From Microbacterium pumilum (GTDB taxonomy: Bacteria > Actinomycetota > Actinomycetes > Actinomycetales > Microbacteriaceae), in contig NZ_BAAAOH010000001.1 of assembly GCF_039530225.1 (NCBI RefSeq), forward strand, positions 1,798,001-1,862,000: a stretch of 64,000 nucleotides of DNA, read 5' to 3'. A model generated the notes under the pieces. That model was not told where the DNA came from. It was given only the letters and a program-made list of their open reading frames with translations, and did no database searches. The stretch's first letter is position 1. Each line of letters opens with the position of its first letter. The translations under genes were made by a program, and so were the position numbers. Shown one piece after another: positions 46,566 to 55,700 of this stretch.

Positions 46566-46673
46566 AAGGGCACGTTATCCCGCGAGTCGTCTGCGTGGTT
46601 AGGTGATCCCGTGCGGTCGCGGGAACGGGCACCGCCGCACCGGAGATTGAGACGCGCACTGGTCCCCGCGGCA

Positions 46674-46722
46674 GTTGACCGGTTAGGTGAATGGGCATCC
46701 AGGGGGTTGTCCGGTTAAGGTG
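46674..46722 (+). repeat. direct repeat upstream of the YkvA-like gene
   Basis: GTTGACCGGTTAGGTG at 46674-46689 recurs as GTTGTCCGGTTAAGGTG at 46706-46722. The 32-base offset is about three helical turns. The spot lies 45 bases before the next start codon, so a regulator site is plausible. No other feature is seen in 46,566-46,766. Confidence 0.5.
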
Positions 46723-46766
46723 CGGTTGACTGGAGAGGTCGACTGACCGCGAGCGTGAGGAGTGCG

Positions 46767-47228
46767 ATGCCTGAGTGGCTGATCGTCGTGCTCGGGGTGG
46801 TCGGCGGGCTCGTGCTGTTGTGGTTGTCTTTGATCGGGTTGCTGTGGGTGCAGCAGCGTCGAACGGGTTCCGCCGTGGATTGGCGAGCGATGATGCGGCT
46901 GGTTCCGGACGTGATTCGTTTGGTGAGGCGCCTTGCGACAGATCCTGCGGTGCCGCGCGCGACCCGGTGGTGGTTGTCGGGGTTGCTGGGCTACTTGCTC
47001 CTGCCTTTCGATCTCGTGCCGGATTTCATCCCGGTGCTGGGGTTCGCCGACGATGCGGTCGTCGTGGCGATCGTGTTGCGATTCGCGATTCGTCATGCCG
47101 GGCCGGACGCGGTCGAGCGTCACTGGCCAGGCAGTGCAGAGGGCCTCGCAAGCGTGCTCAGGCTTGCGGGACTGACGTCACGCACGTCTCCGACGGTTGG
47201 TCAGCCTCCCTCCGACGGCGAGAGGTGA
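46767..47228 (+). CDS. YkvA/DUF1232 domain membrane protein
   Basis: 153 residues from ATG 46767 with GAGGAG four bases upstream. One N-terminal membrane helix (LIVVLGVVGGLVLLWLSLIG), then the DUF1232 core (WWLSGLLGYLLLPFDLVPDFIPVLGFADDAVVVA). Leucines are mostly TTG, unlike the CTG/CTC of neighbours, so it may have been acquired recently. It stands at the border of the mobile element. Function unknown. Confidence 0.88.
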   Translation: MPEWLIVVLGVVGGLVLLWLSLIGLLWVQQRRTGSAVDWRAMMRLVPDVIRLVRRLATDPAVPRATRWWLSGLLGYLLLPFDLVPDFIPVLGFADDAVVVAIVLRFAIRHAGPDAVERHWPGSAEGLASVLRLAGLTSRTSPTVGQPPSDGER

Positions 47229-47310
47229 ACCACAAGACCGTCGCTGATCGCGTTGCCCAGCCACGGGGCATCGAGCCTCAACGCATCAACGGGCCCACCA
47301 GACCTAGACG

Positions 47311-47328
47311 CGACGGCGGGAGTCGAAC
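47311..47328 (-). other. candidate left attachment site (tRNA 3'-end-like)
   Basis: On the minus strand GTTCGACTCCCGCCGTCG has the T-loop and 3' T-stem pattern of a tRNA (TTCGAxT-CCCGC), but no matching 5' half precedes it. Such orphan 3' ends are left at one side of an element integrated into a tRNA gene. The orientation fits an intact tRNA beyond the integrase to the right of the window. Not proven. Confidence 0.3.
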
Positions 47329-47442
47329 TGAAGCCGGGCGTCAACGACGAACGACAAATGGCCGCGAAAACCGCGCAATTCCGCGGAACGTGAGGCTTGG
47401 TTGATGCTTCTCGATCACGCCGATCGGGGGTCGTTCTCGCGA

Positions 47443-47464
47443 AAGTGTGGGCAAAGTGTGGGCA
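47443..47464 (+). repeat. 11-bp perfect tandem repeat
   Basis: AAGTGTGGGCA twice in direct succession, 115 bases inside the candidate attachment site. It could be an arm-type integrase or excisionase site. Confidence 0.6.
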
Positions 47465-47738
47465 AGTTTGGCTACTGCCGAGTGCGACCCGCTGGCGCGA
47501 GTGGAAGATGTCGACCTCGAGGCAGTTAACCCAGCTCGATCGAGACTGTCGCACATCCGAATCGCTCCGTGCAGTGCCTTCGCGGCGTAAGCGCTGCCTG
47601 AGGAACGCCACGCGAGAGCGTGGGACGGCTCCCATGTCGCTGGCCACCCGCATGCTGATCTGTTGCCCGGAAGCTCCGCGCAGTAGAGAGACGCTCATGA
47701 CTCATTCCGCGCGGTCGCGCCGAACTAGAGTGACACCT

Positions 47739-49199
47739 GTGATCACCGGCGACCTGAAGAGCAAGATCGACCGCGTCTGGGACGCCTTCTGGTCGGGCGG
47801 CATTTCCAACCCGCTGGAGGTGATCGAGCAGATCACTTACCTGCTCTTCATCCGCCGACTCGACGATCTCCAGACACTCGCGGAGCAGAAGTCGCGCACC
47901 ACCGGCGGTGCCATCGAGAACCCCGTTTTCACGCCGGACCAGTCCCCGCTGCGATGGGGCGCGTTCAAGAACACCGCCCCCGAAATGATGTTCACGACGG
48001 TCGCCGAGGAGGTGTTTCCCTACCTGCGCAGTCTCGGCGGCGACGGCTCCACCTACAGCGAGCATATGAAGGATGCCCGCTTCACCATCCCGACCCCGGC
48101 TCTGCTGAGCCGCGTGGTCGACATGGTGAGCGATATCCCAATGCAGGATCGCGACACCAACGGCGACCTCTACGAGTACCTGCTCTCCAAGATCGCCAGC
48201 GCTGGGGTGAACGGCCAGTTCCGCACCCCGCGGCACATCATCCAGATGATGGTGGACCTCATGGCCCCGAAGCCGGGTGACGAGATCGTCGATCCCGCCT
48301 GCGGCACCGCCGGGTTCCTGGTCGCCGCGAGCGAGTTCGTCCGCGACCACCACGCCGACGCCCTGCTGGATTCCGCGCAGCGTGCCCACTTTCACGCGAG
48401 CATGTTCCACGGCTACGACTTCGACGCGACCATGCTGCGTATCGGCTCCATGAACATGCTGCTGCACGGCGTGGAAGCGCCGGACATCCGCTACCAGGAC
48501 TCGCTGTCGGAGTCCGCGAGTGGCGACGCGGCGAAGTACACGCTCATCCTCGCCAACCCGCCGTTCGCCGGATCGGTTGACGCAGAGGGAATCGCGAAGG
48601 ATCTCACCCGCGTCGTGAAGACGAAGAAGACCGAGCTGCTGTTTCTCGCCCTCTTCCTCAAGCTACTCAAGCCCGGTGGCCGGGCGGCGGTGATCGTGCC
48701 CGACGGCGTACTGTTCGGCTCATCGACAGCCCACAAGGCCCTGCGCAGAGCGCTGGTCGAAGACCAGAAGCTGGATGCCGTCATCAAGTTGCCCTCAGGA
48801 GTGTTCCGACCATACGCGGGTGTGTCGACCGCCATCCTGTGCTTCACGAAGACCGACTCGGGCGGCACGGATGAAGTGTGGTTCTACGACGTGCAGGCCG
48901 ATGGCTTCTCGCTCGACGACAAGCGCACGCCTGTCGAGGCGAACGACCTGCCCGACGTGCGCCGCCGCTGGGGAGAGCGCACCGGCTCAGAGCGTGACCG
49001 CGCGCGCACCGACCAGTCGTTCACGGTGCCAAAGGCCGACATCGTCGCCCAAGGCCACGACTTGTCGATCAACCGCTACAAGGAGATCGTGCACGAGGAG
49101 GTCGAGCACCGAGCGCCCGCCGACATCCTCGCCGACATCAAGGCGCTCAACGCCGAGATCGATGCCGGCGTCGCCGCTCTGGAAGCGATGCTCGGATGA
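47739..49199 (+). CDS. hsdM: type I restriction-modification methylase subunit (HsdM, first copy)
   Basis: 486 residues from GTG 47739, which lies 7 bases after TAGAGT and so may be leaderless; ATG 47697 is an alternative. N-terminal HsdM_N domain (VWDAFWSGGISNPLEVIEQI, TYLLFIRRLDDL), SAM motif I DPACGTAGF at about 185-193, adenine-binding motif NPPF at 273-276, and a C-terminal coiled-coil end (ADIKALNAEIDAGVAALEAM). It should methylate adenine in the site chosen by HsdS. First gene of a five-gene operon. Confidence 0.95.
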   Translation: MITGDLKSKIDRVWDAFWSGGISNPLEVIEQITYLLFIRRLDDLQTLAEQKSRTTGGAIENPVFTPDQSPLRWGAFKNTAPEMMFTTVAEEVFPYLRSLGGDGSTYSEHMKDARFTIPTPALLSRVVDMVSDIPMQDRDTNGDLYEYLLSKIASAGVNGQFRTPRHIIQMMVDLMAPKPGDEIVDPACGTAGFLVAASEFVRDHHADALLDSAQRAHFHASMFHGYDFDATMLRIGSMNMLLHGVEAPDIRYQDSLSESASGDAAKYTLILANPPFAGSVDAEGIAKDLTRVVKTKKTELLFLALFLKLLKPGGRAAVIVPDGVLFGSSTAHKALRRALVEDQKLDAVIKLPSGVFRPYAGVSTAILCFTKTDSGGTDEVWFYDVQADGFSLDDKRTPVEANDLPDVRRRWGERTGSERDRARTDQSFTVPKADIVAQGHDLSINRYKEIVHEEVEHRAPADILADIKALNAEIDAGVAALEAMLG

Positions 49200-50347
49200 C
49201 GACTGTCGAACTCGCCGAGATCGCCCGGCCCGCGAGCGGCGGCCGGGCGGGCGACCGCACGGACTTGCCCGTCTACTCGGTGACCAAGCATGCGGGATTC
49301 GTGCCGAGCCTGGAGTACTTCAAGAAGCAGGTCTTCAGTCGGAACGTCGCCGACTACAAGGTGGTCCAGGCCGGCGACTTCGCGTACGCCACGATTCACC
49401 TCGACGAGGGCTCGATCGGCGTCGCACCGGAAGCCGCGCTCATCAGCCCGATGTACACGGTCTTCGGGGTGGATGACACCCGCGTCGACCGCGACTATCT
49501 CGTGCGCTTCCTGAAGAGCCCCCGCGCGCTCGCGCACTACCCGCGACTCGGCAAGGGCGCGATCCACCGGCGCAAGGCGATCTCGCTCGAAGCGCTCGGC
49601 ACGCTGTCGATCCCGCTGCCGCCGCTGGAGGAGCAGCGCCGCATCGCCGCGATCCTCGACCACGCCGACATCATCCGTTCCCAGCGCCGCGCCATCCTCG
49701 CCCACCTCGACTCCCTCATCGAGTCGCTCTTCCACTCGATGTTCGACGGAGTACGGGCGACCAAATCGGTATCCGACATCGCGGCGAAGATGCGCACGGG
49801 TCCGTTCGGCAGCGATCTCCTCCATAGCGAGTTCGTCGACGAGGGCATCGCGGTACTCGGTCTCGACAACGTTGTCGGCAACGAGTTCCGGTGGGCCGAG
49901 CGTCGATACATTTCGCGCGAGAAGTACGAGAAGCTGAGTCGATACACCGTGTGCCCCGGAGACGTGCTCGTCAGCATTATGGGCACCACGGGTCGTTGCA
50001 TCGTCGTGCCCGATGACATCCCTACAGCGATCAACACGAAGCACATCTGCGCGATTACCGTCGACCGCGAACAGACCGAGCCTGGCTTCCTTCGCGCATC
50101 GTTCTTGTGGCATCCCGCTTCCCGCGCGCACCTTCGTCAGCAGACGAATGGGGCCATCATGGACGGCCTCAACATGGGCGTCATCAAGGCGATGCCCATT
50201 CCGCTTCCACCCCTGACTCAGCAGCGCGAGTTCGTCGCCCGAGCCGCACTCATCGACGCGCAGCGCGTTGCGATCCAGCGCGCCCTCGCCGCCGATGGCG
50301 AGTTATTCATCTCTCTCCAGTCCCGAGCATTTGCGGGGAGGCTCTGA
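49196..50347 (+). CDS. hsdS: type I specificity subunit (HsdS)
   Basis: 383 residues. Two target-recognition regions: the first from about residue 10 to 140 (VKQ-like YSVTKHAGF...KGAIHRRKAISLEALGTLSI), closed by the conserved coiled-coil spacer PLPPLEEQRRIAAILDHADI; the second from about 185 (SDIAAKMRTGPFGSDLLHSE) closed by PLPPLTQQREFVARAALIDAQ. It decides the bipartite DNA sequence and holds the methylases. It overlaps hsdM by 4 bases (ATGA). Only one S gene serves two M genes. Confidence 0.94.
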   Translation: MTTVELAEIARPASGGRAGDRTDLPVYSVTKHAGFVPSLEYFKKQVFSRNVADYKVVQAGDFAYATIHLDEGSIGVAPEAALISPMYTVFGVDDTRVDRDYLVRFLKSPRALAHYPRLGKGAIHRRKAISLEALGTLSIPLPPLEEQRRIAAILDHADIIRSQRRAILAHLDSLIESLFHSMFDGVRATKSVSDIAAKMRTGPFGSDLLHSEFVDEGIAVLGLDNVVGNEFRWAERRYISREKYEKLSRYTVCPGDVLVSIMGTTGRCIVVPDDIPTAINTKHICAITVDREQTEPGFLRASFLWHPASRAHLRQQTNGAIMDGLNMGVIKAMPIPLPPLTQQREFVARAALIDAQRVAIQRALAADGELFISLQSRAFAGRL

Positions 50348-50349
50348 CG

Positions 50350-51300
50350 ATGTCCGACACGAGCATCACTGGGGCGGGCATCCCGCAACACGGCCAGCTT
50401 GCGCTTCCACTGCTGCAGGTGATCTCCGACGGTAAAGAGTGGACACGGCGTGACCTGGTCGTCGCGACGCTCGATCGTGCGGGCGTGCCGGAGGAGCTTC
50501 GAGAGATCCAGTACAAGGAGTCGGGGCACTTCGCCGCGGAGAATCGTGTCGGCTGGGCGAAGTCGGAGCTGAACCGCGCGCGACTGATCGAGACCGTGCG
50601 CCGCGGCGTATTCCGCGTCACCGATGCCGGTCGGGAGTTCCTGGCCGCGCACCCGGACGGGTTCACGAAGGCCGATTTGGAGGCCCTACCTGTGTGGGAC
50701 GAGTACGTGCCGCGCCGCCGACCCTCGACATCCGACGGCGAGCAACCCGTAAGCAGCATCGGCACAATGGTCTCGGTAGCGGAAGACGTTCCGACGCCGG
50801 ACGAGTTGATCAATTCGGCGGTGACCGAGCTGGAGGACGACCTCAAGAGCCAGCTCCTTCAGCGGCTCAAGGACGGCGAACCGGAATTCCTCGAGCGGGT
50901 CGTGCGTCGTCTGCTCGTGAAGATGGGGTACGGCCGAGAGGGCGAGTTGACCAAGCTGAGGGGGCCAGGCGACAGCGGCATCGACGGCGTTGTCGACCGC
51001 GACGAACTGGGGCTGAGCCGCATCTACGTCCAGGCCAAGCGGTACGACGAGGCATCGATCGGTCGCCCGGCCGTGCAGGCGTTCGTCGGCGCGCTCGCCA
51101 CGCGCGGAGCGGCGACCGGAGTGTTCTTCACGACGAGTCGCTTCGCCGATACCGCAATCGAGGCAGCGGAGCGCGTCGCGCAGGACATCGCGCTCGTCGA
51201 TGGGTTGCGACTGACCGAGTTGATGATCAAGCACCGTGTGGGTGTGGAGCTGGATCGAATCGTCGAGATCGTGAAACTCGACGAGGACTTCTTCGAGTAG
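50350..51300 (+). CDS. mrr: Mrr-type restriction endonuclease
   Basis: 316 residues from ATG 50350, two bases after hsdS. The N-terminal winged-helix domain (about 10-100: LALPLLQVISDGKEWTRRDL, GWAKSELNRARLIETVRRGV) is Mrr_N. The C-terminal nuclease fold shows Asp212 (SGIDG), Gln228 and Lys230 (YVQAKRY), i.e. the D-QxK form typical of Mrr. Mrr enzymes cut DNA carrying methylation. It is inside the type I operon, between hsdS and a second hsdM. Confidence 0.93.
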   Translation: MSDTSITGAGIPQHGQLALPLLQVISDGKEWTRRDLVVATLDRAGVPEELREIQYKESGHFAAENRVGWAKSELNRARLIETVRRGVFRVTDAGREFLAAHPDGFTKADLEALPVWDEYVPRRRPSTSDGEQPVSSIGTMVSVAEDVPTPDELINSAVTELEDDLKSQLLQRLKDGEPEFLERVVRRLLVKMGYGREGELTKLRGPGDSGIDGVVDRDELGLSRIYVQAKRYDEASIGRPAVQAFVGALATRGAATGVFFTTSRFADTAIEAAERVAQDIALVDGLRLTELMIKHRVGVELDRIVEIVKLDEDFFE

Positions 51301-51308
51301 CACAGGTG

Positions 51309-52745
51309 ATGGACTTCACATCGGTAATTGACGAACTCTGGGGAGCGTTCGAAGAGTTCGGCATCGAGGACGGCTATGACATCGTCGGCCAAGCGACGCT
51401 CCTGCTCGTCCTGCGCCGTCTCGACATCATCCAGACCGCCGCCGAGCGGAAGGCACTGGTCACAGCTCAGCCTCCCGAGACGTCGATGTTCGGCACGGAG
51501 AACGATGCAATTCGTTGGTCCAAGCTCAAGAACGTCGAGCCCGCGGCCATGTTCGTGCTGTTCGAGACGAAGGTCATCCACTTCATCCGCGGTCTCGGCG
51601 GCGCGTTCGCGGACGCCGTGTTCATGATCCCGTCGCCAAGCGCATTGCACCGGCTCGTCGATCTCGTCGACAAGATTCCTTACGCGGACCCCGCACTGAA
51701 CGGCGCCGTCTACGAGTACCTGGTCTCGAGGATCACGACGAAGAACAGCAGTGGGGGCTTCCCGACGCCGCGGCACCTGATCGATCTCATGGTCGAGATC
51801 ACCGATCCGCGGCCCACCGATGTGTTTGCTGACCCAGCGGTCGGGTCAGGTGGATTCCCCGTCCGTGTGGCTCAGTTGCTGCGCGAGCGCTACCCGGATT
51901 TGCTGCTCAGCGATGTGGCACGCCAACACTTTCACCGAGGCATGTTCCATGGGGTTGATAGCGATCCAGCGTTCGCGCGCATGGCCACGACAAACGTGCT
52001 GCTCCACGGCGTCGAGGGCGCCGATATCCAGCGCCGTGACTCGCTGGCGCCCTGGTCAGACGGCATTGGCGGGTACTCACTCGTACTCACCAATCCGCCG
52101 TTCAGCGGGTCGATCGAGAAGTCGGCGCTCGACAGGGATCTGTACCGTCATGTGAAGTCGACCACGAAGGCGCCCTTATTCGTTGGTAGGGTTCTGAGCC
52201 TGCTGCAACTGGGCGGCCGAGCTGCTGTCATTGTCCCCGAAGGAGTGCTCTTCGGCTCGACGAAGGCGCAGGTCGCGCTCCGCAGGTCGCTCGTTGAGGA
52301 CCACAAGCTCGATGCCGTGATCAGGGTGCCTCCCGCTGCCTACCAGCCGTTTTCGACGACGCAGACGGCCATCCTCCTCTTCACCAAGACGAGCGTAGGC
52401 GGCACCGAGCGGGTGTGGTTCTACGACATTCGGGCCGACGGGCGCTCGCTCGACAAGAGGCGCACGCCGGTTACCGAGAACGACTTGCCCGATGTCGTCC
52501 GGCGCTGGAAGACACTCGGCGATCCGGCAAGCCCGGAGCTCACGCGTGCGCGCACGGAGCAGAGCTTCCTCGTCCTCCGCGATGAGATCGCGGCGCACAA
52601 TTACGAACTATCCCTCAACCGGTACCAGGAAATCGTGGAGGACCAGACGCCGACCCGTGCGCCGGCCGAAATCGTCGCCGACATAGACGCCCTCAACGAG
52701 GAAATCCTGGCGGGCATGGTCGAGCTGAAGGAGTTGCTGGGATGA
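51309..52745 (+). CDS. second, divergent type I methylase subunit (HsdM2)
   Basis: 478 residues from ATG 51309 (ACAGGTG upstream). Same domain order as the first HsdM and clearly its relative (both have YEYLxS, TPRHxI, VIVPxGVLFGS, and a closing RAPAxIxADIxALNxEI). SAM motif I is DPAVGSGGF (175-183) rather than DPACGTAGF; NPPF at 262-265 is intact, so it may be active. The N-terminal domain differs most. It could form a mixed M1-M2-S methylase or act with Mrr. Confidence 0.92.
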   Translation: MDFTSVIDELWGAFEEFGIEDGYDIVGQATLLLVLRRLDIIQTAAERKALVTAQPPETSMFGTENDAIRWSKLKNVEPAAMFVLFETKVIHFIRGLGGAFADAVFMIPSPSALHRLVDLVDKIPYADPALNGAVYEYLVSRITTKNSSGGFPTPRHLIDLMVEITDPRPTDVFADPAVGSGGFPVRVAQLLRERYPDLLLSDVARQHFHRGMFHGVDSDPAFARMATTNVLLHGVEGADIQRRDSLAPWSDGIGGYSLVLTNPPFSGSIEKSALDRDLYRHVKSTTKAPLFVGRVLSLLQLGGRAAVIVPEGVLFGSTKAQVALRRSLVEDHKLDAVIRVPPAAYQPFSTTQTAILLFTKTSVGGTERVWFYDIRADGRSLDKRRTPVTENDLPDVVRRWKTLGDPASPELTRARTEQSFLVLRDEIAAHNYELSLNRYQEIVEDQTPTRAPAEIVADIDALNEEILAGMVELKELLG

Positions 52746-52790
52746 GCCTCATACGCCGCCGGCGCCCGCTGATTCGGCAGGATGTGACTC

Positions 52791-55700
52791 ATGGGCAACT
52801 TTGACTTCGTTCAGGCGACGCTGCCGTCGCTGTACCCGGACTGCGTGAGAGCGGAGTCGTACATGGTCTCCGACCCTCGGTCGGCGTGTGTGTATGCGCG
52901 CCGGGTGGCGGAGTTGCTCGTCGGGCACGTCTACGACATCGCGAATCTCGCCGAACCCTATCAGCCCGACCTTGCGGCGCGCGTGGCCGACGCGGGTTTC
53001 CGGAATGCGGTCGGTCCCGGCATCGCGGCAAAGTTGACGGTGATCCGCAAGGTCGGCAACAGGGCAGTGCACGACCAGACCCCCGTGGCGCAGCATGCCG
53101 CTGTGCAGTTGCTCCAGGAGGTGCACCACGTCGTCGTGTGGGCCGCCTACCATTACTCGGCGCACCCGCAGGCGGTGCCGACCGCGGCGCAGTTCGACCC
53201 CAGCATCGCAGTGAGTGCCGCTCCGCTAACGCGAGAAGACGTGGCGAAGCTGGCGGCGAAGTTCCGGCAGCAGGACGAGGAGCACGCGAAGCAGCTCGCC
53301 GAGCGGGATGAGTTGCTCCAGTCGCGCGAGGCAGAGATCGCCAAGCTGCGCGAGCAGATCAAGGCCGCGCAGGCGGCTGCGACCCCGGACGACCGGGATT
53401 ACAGCGAGGCGGTGACCCGCGACCTGTTCATCGACGTACTGCTGGATGAGTCCGGGTGGCGGCTCGCCCAGGCGCGCGACCGCGAGTTCGAAGTCGACGG
53501 AATGCCCAACCAGCAGGGCAAGGGCTTCATCGACTACGTGTTGTGGGGAGATGATGGACTGCCGCTTGCCGTGGTGGAGGCCAAGCGGACGAAGAAGGAT
53601 GCGAAGGTCGGGCAGCAGCAGGCGAAGCTCTACGCCGACTGCCTCGAGGCGGCATTCGGGCGGCGACCAGTGATCTTCTACACGAACGGCTATGAGCACT
53701 GGCTGTGGGACGACGCCGGTGGGTACCCGCCGCGTGAGGTCGCGGGTTTCTACACGAAGGACGAGCTGGAGCTTATGATCCAGCGTCGCGCGGCGCGGCA
53801 GTCGCTGACCGGGCAGCCGGTGAACACCAAGGTCGTCGAGAGGCCGTACCAAACCAGGGCGATCAAGGCGGTCGGAGCGGCGTTCGACGTGAAGCAGCGC
53901 GAGGCGCTGCTGGTGATGGCGACCGGGTCGGGCAAGACACGAATCGTTATCGCGCTCGTCGAGCAGCTCATGAAGGCCGGATGGGTCAAGCGCGTGCTGT
54001 TCCTCGCCGACCGGGTCGCTCTCGCGAACCAGGCGGTGAACGCATTCAAGGCTCACCTGCCGCAGGCCACCACCGTCAACCTGATCACCGAGAAGAAGAC
54101 CGACGGGCGCGTCTACGTCTCGACCTACCCGACGATGATGGGCCTGATCGACGAGGTCGACGACTCCGGCCGTCGATTCGGCCCTGGCTACTTCGATCTC
54201 ATCGTCATCGATGAGGCGCACCGGTCGGTGTACGCGAAGTACGGGGCGATCTTCGACTACTTCGACTCACTGCTGATCGGACTCACGGCGACACCGAAAG
54301 ATGAGGTCGATCACAACACCTATCGGCTGTTCAACCTCGAGGACGGCATCCCGACCGACGCCTACAGTCTCGACGAGGCCGTCTTCGATGGCTACCTCGC
54401 GCCGCCTCGTGCGGTGAAATGCGAAACGAAGTTCCTCCGCCAGGGCATCAAATACGACGACCTGACCGCCGCCGAGAAGGATGACTGGGACCTCATCGAC
54501 TGGGGCGACGGCCCGCCCCCTACCCAGATCGACGCCGAGGCGCTTAACCGATTCCTGTTCAACGAGGACACCGTCGACAAAGTGCTCGCGACGGTCATGG
54601 AGCACGGCTATAAAGTCGCGGCCGGCGACCGACTCGGCAAGACGATCATCTTCGCCAAGAACCAGCAGCACGCCGACTTCATCGAGAAGCGGTTCAACAA
54701 GGCCTACCCGCATTACGCGGGACACTTCGCCCGCACTATCACCTACCAGCAGACCTACGCCCAGTCGCTAATCGACGACCTCTCGGTCAAGGAAAGGGCG
54801 CCGCACATCGCCATCAGCGTCGACATGCTGGACACCGGCATCGACGTGCCGGAGGTACTCAACCTCGTGTTCTTCAAGGCAGTGCACTCCAAGACGAAGT
54901 TCTGGCAGATGATCGGCCGCGGCACGCGGCTGTGTCCGGACGTGTTCGGCCCTGGGCTGGACAAGCAGGATTTCTTCGTCTTCGACTTCTGCGGCAACTT
55001 CGAGTACTTCAGCCAGAACCTCCCCACTGTCGAGGGATCAACGCAAAAGTCGCTGTCGCAACGCATCTTCGAAGCGCGTCTCGACCTGCTCGAAGCTCTC
55101 GATCACCAGGGCCACCCGCAGCATCCCGTGGAGCTGGACTCCGAGGAGAGCCTGCGCACCTCGACCGCCCGCGTGCTCCACCGGGTGATCACTGGAATCA
55201 ACCTGGAGAGTTTCCAGGTCCGCCCGCACCGCCGCGACATCGAGGCGCTGTCCACGGCCGAGGTGTGGGACAAGCCCCTCATGCCGGAGCAGGCCGAGGC
55301 CGCACGCAAGCTCGCTGGCTTGCCCTCAGGGGGACAGCCCGCCGGCGACGCGGACGCGAAGTACTTCGACCTGCTCGTGCTGCGGCGCATGCTCGCCCAG
55401 CTCGAAGCCGACCTCGCCACCGCCGACCGAATGCGCGAGCAGATCCAGCAGATCACCGGCGGCCTGCTCTCGAAGATCACAATCCCGGCCGTCGCCGCGC
55501 AGAAGGTACTGCTCGACGCCGCTGCCAGCGACGAGTGGTGGATCGACGTCACCGTCGAGATGCTCGAACTGCTGCGCCTGCGCGTGCGCGGACTCGTGCA
55601 GTTCCTCGACAAGAACCAGCTCACCCCGGTCTTCACCGACTTCGAGGACACCCTACGCGCCCCCGACGAGATCGCACTCCCGGGGATACCGACCGGGGTC

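Larger units (their letters stand above)
47229..47738. other. left boundary region of the mobile element, no gene seen
   Basis: About 510 bases with no convincing coding frame and locally lower GC. It holds a tRNA-3'-end-like stretch (47,311-47,328), an 11-bp tandem repeat (47,443-47,464) and, at the far end, a probable -10 element TAGAGT (47,726-47,731) for the restriction operon. Open frames across it have no family signature or ribosome-binding site. Confidence 0.6.

Noticed and set aside
47241..47330. Complete tRNA gene on the minus strand
   Set aside because: Only the T-loop and 3' side can be matched; the sequence before it cannot pair as T-stem, anticodon arm or acceptor, so at most a 3' remnant is present.
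47443..47464. C-terminal remnant of an older integrase (frame reads KVWAKCGQVW)
   Set aside because: Only about ten residues are suggestive and no upstream integrase motif can be found, so the evidence is too thin.
47397..47738. N-terminal extension of HsdM1
   Set aside because: The frame is open but crosses the tandem repeat, lacks a ribosome-binding site, has no similarity to HsdM and precedes a good leaderless GTG start.
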